Positions 25,026-30,016 of a stretch of 30,016 bases of DNA are shown piece after piece. Under the pieces are notes generated by a model. The model was not told where the DNA came from. It did not search any database and saw only the letters and a list, made by a program, of their open reading frames with translations. Made by a program: the position numbers and the translations under genes. The stretch is from an uncultured Bacteroides sp. (GTDB lineage: Bacteria > Bacteroidota > Bacteroidia > Bacteroidales > Bacteroidaceae), in contig CAJKXC010000029.1 in assembly GCA_905203765.1 (NCBI GenBank), forward strand, positions 1 to 30,016, given 5' to 3'. Position 1 is the first letter of the stretch, and each line of letters begins with the position of its first letter.

Positions 25026-26210
25026 ATGAACAATCCGAAAATGAACAAACGAATTCTGGCACTCGACATCCTTCGCGGTGTCACCATCGCCGGTATGATT
25101 ATGGTAAACAATCCCGGAAGTTGGGGACATATCTATGCCCCCCTCCGTCATGCAGAATGGAACGGTCTGACCCCCACCGACCTTGTATTCCCCTTCTTCA
25201 TGTTCATCATGGGTATCTCCACGTACATATCCCTGAAGAAATATAACTTCGAGTTCAGCCACGCAGCCGCCATGAAGATACTGAGGCGTACCATCGTCAT
25301 CTTCCTTATCGGGCTTGCCATCGGCTGGTTCTCACGCTTCTGCAGTTATTGGGCATACGCCCCAAGCGACCTCAGCTTCGGCGAAAACCTGTGGGCATCT
25401 GTCTGGACGTTCGACCGTATGCGCATCCTGGGCGTTATGCAGCGCCTCGCCCTGTGCTACGGAGCTACTTCCATCATCGCCCTGACCATGAAGCACAAGC
25501 ATATCCCCTACCTCATTGTTTCCCTGTTGGTAGGTTATTTCATCCTGCTGCTGTGCGGCAACGGCTTTGCCTACAACGACACCAACATCATTTCTATTGT
25601 AGACCGTGCCATCCTTACCCCCGCACACATGTACAAGGACAACGGAATCGACCCCGAAGGATTGCTTAGTACCATCCCCGCCATTGCGCATGTACTGCTC
25701 GGCTTCTGCGTAGGAAAACTGATGCTGGACGGCAACAAGTCGGAAGACCGCGCCAGTTTCCTCAACTCCCAGCTCATCACGCTGTTCCTGGTGGGCGTCA
25801 TCCTTACGTTCTCCGGTTTCTTGCTGAGCTACGGATGCCCCATCAACAAAAAGATATGGTCGCCCACCTTCGTGCTTACCACTTGCGGACTGGCTTCCAG
25901 CTTCCTGGCATTGCTCATCTGGATTATCGATGTGAAAGGCTACAAGAAGTGGAGCATGTTCTTCGAGGCATTCGGTGTGAACCCGCTGTTCATGTACGTA
26001 CTGGGCGGTGTGCTCGGCATCCTGTTCGGAGCGGTTCGCTTCCCGTGGGCGGACGGCAGCATCAGCATACACGGATTCCTGTATAACATAATCATGATGC
26101 CGATATTCGGTGAAACCGGTGGCTCGCTGGCCTACGCCCTGTTGTTCATTGCCATCAACTGGTGTATCGGCTACCAACTGTACAAACGGAAAATATACAT
26201 CAAGATATAA
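25026..26210 (+). CDS. murT: MurT-like MurNAc transporter (DUF5009 / HGSNAT-like membrane protein)
   Basis: This 394-residue membrane protein with about ten hydrophobic segments belongs to the heparan-alpha-glucosaminide acetyltransferase-like group (COG4299). Its Tannerella relative MurT is reported as the inner-membrane MurNAc transporter next to murK and murQ, and the same gene order occurs here. Visible hallmarks are LDILRGVTIAGMIMVNNPG, LRHAEWNGLTPTDLVFPFF (His42 at the place of the acetyl-accepting histidine of HGSNAT), MFIMGISTYISL and a C-terminal FGVNPLFMYVLGG. ATG at 25041 is an alternative start. It lies 21 nt after the dehydrogenase and 21 nt before murK. A transacetylase rather than a carrier remains possible. 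Confidence 0.85.
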   Translation: MNNPKMNKRILALDILRGVTIAGMIMVNNPGSWGHIYAPLRHAEWNGLTPTDLVFPFFMFIMGISTYISLKKYNFEFSHAAAMKILRRTIVIFLIGLAIGWFSRFCSYWAYAPSDLSFGENLWASVWTFDRMRILGVMQRLALCYGATSIIALTMKHKHIPYLIVSLLVGYFILLLCGNGFAYNDTNIISIVDRAILTPAHMYKDNGIDPEGLLSTIPAIAHVLLGFCVGKLMLDGNKSEDRASFLNSQLITLFLVGVILTFSGFLLSYGCPINKKIWSPTFVLTTCGLASSFLALLIWIIDVKGYKKWSMFFEAFGVNPLFMYVLGGVLGILFGAVRFPWADGSISIHGFLYNIIMMPIFGETGGSLAYALLFIAINWCIGYQLYKRKIYIKI

Positions 26211-26231
26211 TGATAACTAATCACTAAAGAT

Positions 26232-27068
26232 ATGATTCTAATAGCAGACAGTGGCTCTACAAAGACCGATTGGTGCGTTGTAGAGAATGGAGTACTCCTC
26301 CAACAGATATTTACGAAAGGCACAAACCCTTTCTTTCAGTCGGAAGAAGAAATCAGCAATGAAATAGCGACAGCACTATTGCCACAGTTGAAGACAAACG
26401 AACTGGATGCCGTATACTTTTATGGTGCGGGATGCGGTTTCCCCGACAAGATTGCTATGGTGCACCGTGCCATCACCCGACACATCAAGGTGAAAGGTGA
26501 AGTGGAAGTGAACACCGACATGCTGGCTGCCGCCCGCGGCCTCTGCGGACATACCCCCGGCATTGCCTGCATCATGGGCACCGGCTCCAACTCGTGCTAC
26601 TACGACGGGAAAGACATCGTCACCAACGTTTCGCCCCTGGGCTTCATCCTGGGAGACGAGGGTAGCGGCGCCTGCCTGGGCAAGCTCCTGGTGGGTGATA
26701 TCCTCAAGAACCAGATGACGCCCGAACTGAAAGAGAAGTTTCTCCAACAGTTTGGTCTGACTCCCCCGGAGATCATCGACCGCGTCTATCGCCAGCCGTT
26801 CCCCAACCGTTTCCTGGCAAGCCTGTCCCCCTTCCTGGCACAGAACCTGCACGAACCTTGTGTACGCGCACTGGTGCTCGGCAGTTTCAAGGCATTCCTC
26901 AAACGCAACGTCATGCAGTACGATTATCAGCACAGCAAGGTGCACTTTATCGGCTCCGTGGCTTTCCATTACAAGGAGATTCTGGCAGAGGCGGCACAAG
27001 AAATGGGTATACAGTTGGGCAATATCATCAAGAGCCCGATGGAAGGATTAATTAAGTATCACGCATAA
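26232..27068 (+). CDS. murK: MurK-like N-acetylmuramic acid kinase (BadF/BcrA-type ASKHA fold)
   Basis: This 278-residue cytosolic sugar kinase has the ASKHA phosphate-1 loop at the start (MILIADSGSTKTDWCVVENG), a sugar-site region NTDMLAAARGLCGHTPGIAC, the phosphate-2 loop MGTGSNSCYYDG and LGDEGSGACLGKLL. The BadF/BcrAD and GlcNAc-kinase branch is the closest family. The position between murT and murQ supports phosphorylation of MurNAc at C6, which yields the MurQ substrate; GlcNAc could be a second substrate. The stop is 11 nt before murQ, so the pair is translationally close. The length is slightly short but usual for Bacteroidales MurK. Confidence 0.88.
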   Translation: MILIADSGSTKTDWCVVENGVLLQQIFTKGTNPFFQSEEEISNEIATALLPQLKTNELDAVYFYGAGCGFPDKIAMVHRAITRHIKVKGEVEVNTDMLAAARGLCGHTPGIACIMGTGSNSCYYDGKDIVTNVSPLGFILGDEGSGACLGKLLVGDILKNQMTPELKEKFLQQFGLTPPEIIDRVYRQPFPNRFLASLSPFLAQNLHEPCVRALVLGSFKAFLKRNVMQYDYQHSKVHFIGSVAFHYKEILAEAAQEMGIQLGNIIKSPMEGLIKYHA

Positions 27069-27079
27069 AACTCATAAAC

Positions 27080-27904
27080 ATGGCATTCATTAAAATATCA
27101 GAGCAACCCTCGCTCTACAACGACCTGGAAAAGAAGTCTGTCCGCGAAATACTGGAAGACATCAACACCGAAGACCAGAAAGTGGCACTGGCGGTAAAGG
27201 AAGCAATTCCTCAAATAGAGAAACTGGTAACCCAAATCGTACCCCGCATGAAGCAAGGCGGACGCATCTTCTATATGGGCGCCGGCACCAGCGGACGCCT
27301 CGGCGTGCTCGACGCTTCGGAGATACCGCCCACTTTCGGCATGCCGCCTACGCTGATTATCGGTCTGATAGCCGGCGGTGACACCGCCCTGCGCAATCCG
27401 GTGGAGAACGCAGAGGACGATACACAACGCGGTTGGGAAGAACTGATGGAACGGAATATAACGGACAAAGATACCGTCATCGGCATCGCTGCTTCCGGCA
27501 CCACTCCATACGTTATCGGTGCCATGCACGAAGCCCGCGAGCACGGCATCCTGACCGGCTGTATCACCAGCAACCCGGACTCTCCGATGGCTGCGGAAGC
27601 CGATGTTGCCATCGAAATGATTGTAGGCCCGGAATACGTTACCGGCAGTTCGCGCATGAAGTCGGGCACAGGACAGAAGATGATTCTGAACATGATTACC
27701 ACCTCTGTCATGATACAGCTGGGACGCGTGAAGGGCAACAAGATGGTGAATATGCAGCTCAGCAACAAGAAGTTGGTAGACCGCGGCACCCGCATGATTG
27801 TCGAAGAACTCGGACTGGATTACGGCAAGGCGAAAGCCCTGCTGCTGATGCACGGTTCGGTGAAGAAGGCGGTGGATGCTTATAGGGTAAAGCCGGAAAA
27901 ATAA
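27080..27904 (+). CDS. murQ: N-acetylmuramic acid 6-phosphate etherase
   Basis: MurQ splits the lactyl ether of MurNAc-6-phosphate to GlcNAc-6-phosphate and D-lactate in the cytosol. This 274-residue protein has the SIS-domain signature FYMGAGTSGRLGVLDASEIP, with Glu81 matching the catalytic Glu83 of E. coli MurQ, and NPVENAEDD, with Glu112 matching Glu114. GIAASGTTPYVIGAMHEARE and TGSSRMKSGTGQKMILNMI are further family motifs. The C-terminal GSVKKAVDAY helix ends somewhat earlier than in the E. coli protein of about 300 residues. It follows murK by 11 nt and precedes the serine hydrolase by 15 nt. It is the most certain functional anchor of the operon. Confidence 0.96.
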   Translation: MAFIKISEQPSLYNDLEKKSVREILEDINTEDQKVALAVKEAIPQIEKLVTQIVPRMKQGGRIFYMGAGTSGRLGVLDASEIPPTFGMPPTLIIGLIAGGDTALRNPVENAEDDTQRGWEELMERNITDKDTVIGIAASGTTPYVIGAMHEAREHGILTGCITSNPDSPMAAEADVAIEMIVGPEYVTGSSRMKSGTGQKMILNMITTSVMIQLGRVKGNKMVNMQLSNKKLVDRGTRMIVEELGLDYGKAKALLLMHGSVKKAVDAYRVKPEK

Positions 27905-27919
27905 CTAAAAACATTCTAT

Positions 27920-29779
27920 ATGAAAACACTACACCTCATCCTCTTTCTCCTTCTGGGCGTGCAACTTGCCTCCGCGCAATCCTTGCAGCGTGTAGCCCCC
28001 GAACAAGTGGGAATGGACTCCCGCAAACTGATGTATGCCGACGAAGCCATCGAAACAGCTATCGCCAATAAAGACATCCCCGGCGCCGTGCTCGCCGTAG
28101 TGCGCAACGGCAAGATGGCTTACCTGAAAGCCTACGGAAACAAACGCATCTACCCCAATACGGAGCCGATGACCGTAAATACCATCTTCGACATGGCATC
28201 GTGCAGCAAATCCATGTCCACCGCCGTCTGCGCCATGATACTGGCAGAACGCGGCAAGATACGTATGCTCGACCCCGTCAGCCTCTACATCCCCAACTTC
28301 AAGAGTTGGGAAAGCGAAGACGGCAAAGACAAGAAAACCATCCGCATCGCCGACCTGATGACTCATACTTCCGGTCTGCCCCCTTACGGCCCCACCGCCG
28401 AACTGGAGAAGCAATACGGCTCTCCCAATCCCGACGGTCTGATGGAATACATCGCCACCTGCCCGCGCGACTTCAAGCCGCAAACCGACTTCCAGTACAG
28501 TTGCCTCAACTTCATCACCCTGCAACACATCATCGAAACCGTCAGCGGACAGTCCCTACGTGACTTTGCCCGTGAGAACATTTTCGATGTACTGGGTATG
28601 GACCACACCGACTACCTGCCCTGTCAGCGCGATAAGGACGGCAAATGGATAAATACCGCAGATGCCCACTGGGCAAACCTCACCGAAGGCGACTGGCACA
28701 GCCTCATCGCCCCCACCGAGAAGCAACCCGACGGTCAGGTGCTCTGCGGACAAGTACACGACCCGCTTGCCCGTATTATGAACGGCGGCATCAGCGGCAA
28801 CGCCGGCGTATTCTCCTGTGCAGAAGACATCGCCCTGCTCTGTGCTGCCTTGCAGAACGGCGGTGAATGGAACGGTCACCGCATCCTCAGCCCCCTCGGC
28901 GTGAAGGCGATGCGCACTGTGCCCCGCGCCACTGCCAGCCTGGGACGTACCCTCGGCTGGGACAACTTTACCGCCTACGCCTCGAACAATGGCGACTTCT
29001 TCAGTCCCAACACTTACAGCCATACCGGCTATACGGGTACATCCATCGTCATTGACCCGGATAACGACACTTCCGTCATCTTCCTCATCAACGCCGTGCA
29101 TCCCGAAGACGGTCACAGTACCGTCCGCCTGCGTTCCCTGGTTGCCAATGCCGTAGCTGCTTCTATCTATCCCACCCCACGCGTTTACACCGAGCACTAC
29201 TACAAGCGCTTCGTGCAGTTCATGGATGAACCTGCCATTACAAGCAAAGACATCGTGATGCTGGGCAATAGCCTCACGGAAGGCGGTGGCGACTGGTCTG
29301 CCCGCCTCGGCAAGAAGAACATCCGCAACCGCGGCATCATCGGCGACGAGGTAATGGGCATCTACGACCGACTGCACCAGATACTTCCCGGACATCCGGC
29401 GAAGCTCTTCCTTCTTTCCGGCGTCAACGATGTCTCCCATGACCTGACAGCAGACAGCATCGTCAGCATGATACGCATGACCGTGGAACGCATTCAGCGC
29501 GAGTCTCCCGACACGAAGCTCTATCTGCAAAGCCTGCTCCCCTTCAACGAGAGCTTCAACCGCTACAAGAAGCTCACCGGAAAGACGGATATGATTCCCG
29601 AAATCAATGCCAAACTGGAAGCATTGGCGAAAGAACATAAAATCACCTACATCAACCTCTTCCCCCTCTTCACCGAGAAGGGCAACAATGTACTGCGCCG
29701 CGAACTGACAACCGACGGGCTGCATCTGAATGAAGAAGGATACAAGATTTGGGTAAAGGAGTTGAAGAAGAAAATCTAA
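27920..29779 (+). CDS. Secreted beta-lactamase-family serine hydrolase fused to an SGNH esterase
   Basis: This 619-residue protein has a signal peptide (about 1-20, ending LASAQ). Domain one (about 25-430) is of the class C beta-lactamase/AmpH type, with the SxxK motif SCSK (Ser94, Lys97), a YSCLN motif (Tyr193) where the usual Tyr-x-Asn has Cys at the third position, and a late HTGYTGTS. Domain two (about 440-619) is an SGNH/GDSL hydrolase with GNSLTEGG (Ser451), GVND and DGLHLN (Asp599, His602). A peptidoglycan DD-peptidase or amidohydrolase combined with removal of O-acetyl groups from MurNAc would suit the operon; both are inferred. It is the last gene, followed 19 nt later by a perfect hairpin. 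Confidence 0.88.
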   Translation: MKTLHLILFLLLGVQLASAQSLQRVAPEQVGMDSRKLMYADEAIETAIANKDIPGAVLAVVRNGKMAYLKAYGNKRIYPNTEPMTVNTIFDMASCSKSMSTAVCAMILAERGKIRMLDPVSLYIPNFKSWESEDGKDKKTIRIADLMTHTSGLPPYGPTAELEKQYGSPNPDGLMEYIATCPRDFKPQTDFQYSCLNFITLQHIIETVSGQSLRDFARENIFDVLGMDHTDYLPCQRDKDGKWINTADAHWANLTEGDWHSLIAPTEKQPDGQVLCGQVHDPLARIMNGGISGNAGVFSCAEDIALLCAALQNGGEWNGHRILSPLGVKAMRTVPRATASLGRTLGWDNFTAYASNNGDFFSPNTYSHTGYTGTSIVIDPDNDTSVIFLINAVHPEDGHSTVRLRSLVANAVAASIYPTPRVYTEHYYKRFVQFMDEPAITSKDIVMLGNSLTEGGGDWSARLGKKNIRNRGIIGDEVMGIYDRLHQILPGHPAKLFLLSGVNDVSHDLTADSIVSMIRMTVERIQRESPDTKLYLQSLLPFNESFNRYKKLTGKTDMIPEINAKLEALAKEHKITYINLFPLFTEKGNNVLRRELTTDGLHLNEEGYKIWVKELKKKI

Positions 29780-29798
29780 AGATTAACATCCCCTTACT

Positions 29799-29855
29799 AT
29801 ACTTAGAACGCTTTCATTCTACTTCTTTGTAGTAGAATGAAAGCGTTCTAAGTAT
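29799..29855 (+). terminator. Perfect 25-bp hairpin ending the salvage operon
   Basis: The arms 29799-29823 and 29831-29855 (ATACTTAGAACG... against ...CGTTCTAAGTAT) are perfectly complementary over 25 bp, with a 7-nt loop TCTTTGT. There is no strong T-tract, but the position and stem length support transcription termination or transcript 3'-end protection. The loop resembles that of the hairpin at 5554-5603. Confidence 0.8.
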
Positions 29856-29869
29856 ATCTATTAACAACA

Positions 29870-29907
29870 TTATCTTTCTCAAAGATAATAATATAAAAAG
29901 ATATTAT
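29870..29907. other. Two small A/T-rich dyads in the gap after the operon
   Basis: TTATCTTT-CTC-AAAGATAA (29870-29888) and ATAATAT-AAAAAG-ATATTAT (29888-29907) are adjacent perfect inverted repeats. They could be a regulatory site for the gene beyond the window. I see no gene between 29780 and 30016. Confidence 0.4.
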
Positions 29908-29966
29908 AAACATTTCCTATGGATAATTATTTGCTGTCTATTGCAAGATGCTGTAATAAAGAGAAA

Positions 29967-30002
29967 GGAGGTTGTGTCAAAATGCTGGCACAACCTCTTT
30001 TC
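29967..30002 (+). terminator. Hairpin with T-tail near the right edge
   Basis: GAGGTTGTGTCA pairs with TGGCACAACCTC (one G-T pair) around a loop AAAATGC-like segment, followed by TTTT. It has the form of an intrinsic terminator. No gene ends close before it on the + strand, so it may belong to readthrough from the operon or to the unseen neighbour. Confidence 0.6.
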
Positions 30003-30016
30003 ATCTTTTACAGTCC

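Noticed and set aside
27920..29779. Antibiotic-resistance beta-lactamase
   Set aside because: The YxN motif is altered, the protein is fused to an SGNH esterase, and the operon context is peptidoglycan salvage, so a resistance label is not supported.

Overview
The window looks like a chromosomal segment of a gut-type Bacteroides (Bacteroidales). The evidence is a SusC/SusD outer-membrane pair, promoters with the Bacteroides-type TAnnTTTG -7 box, few visible Shine-Dalgarno sequences, and a gene set known from Bacteroides and Tannerella. I cannot name the species. All 17 genes I support are on the + strand.

Layout. Positions 1-369 hold a promoter and a long leader. Positions 370-5499 encode a SusC/RagA TonB-dependent channel and its SusD/RagB lipoprotein. 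A hairpin (5554-5603) separates them from a 432-residue outer-membrane barrel protein of unknown role (5654-6946), which ends at a clear terminator (6991-7038). Positions 7039-7570 are non-coding and contain a large dyad-symmetric array of 22-bp units and a second promoter. From 7571 to 29779, fourteen co-directional genes separated by 9-182 bp form what looks like one operon for peptidoglycan (muropeptide) salvage. They are: NamZ-type exo-muramidase 1, sodium:solute symporter, amidase-like/golvesin/FN3 protein, metallophosphoesterase-PQQ propeller protein, tandem GT2 glycosyltransferase, DUF4922 HIT-like nucleotidyltransferase, SpoIID/LytB protein, AmpG-like permease, NamZ 2, D-lactate-dehydrogenase-like FAD/Fe-S protein, MurT-like membrane protein, MurK-like kinase, MurQ etherase, and a serine hydrolase fused to an SGNH esterase. 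The operon ends at a perfect 25-bp hairpin (29799-29855).

How the genes fit together (inference from families). Secreted hydrolases would trim peptidoglycan fragments, with NamZ releasing MurNAc. MurT, AmpG and possibly the symporter would import the products. MurK would phosphorylate MurNAc, and MurQ would split MurNAc-6-phosphate into GlcNAc-6-phosphate and D-lactate. The FAD/Fe-S enzyme would oxidise that D-lactate to pyruvate. This resembles the murTKQ recycling system of Tannerella forsythia, extended by several uncharacterised partners.

The most unusual signal is not a gene. Three operon genes carry, in frame, five copies of a palindromic element. Each copy has two arms of tandem 7-nt units in inverted orientation around a conserved core of about 25 nt, which is translated as (A/T/S)MQ(H/Y)xxAA. 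Three copies lie in the D-lactate-dehydrogenase-like gene alone. Core-less arrays of 7- or 8-nt units overlap the stop codons of three other operon genes, and two further arrays have a 22-nt period. I do not recognise this as a named element class. It is the main candidate for something undescribed here.
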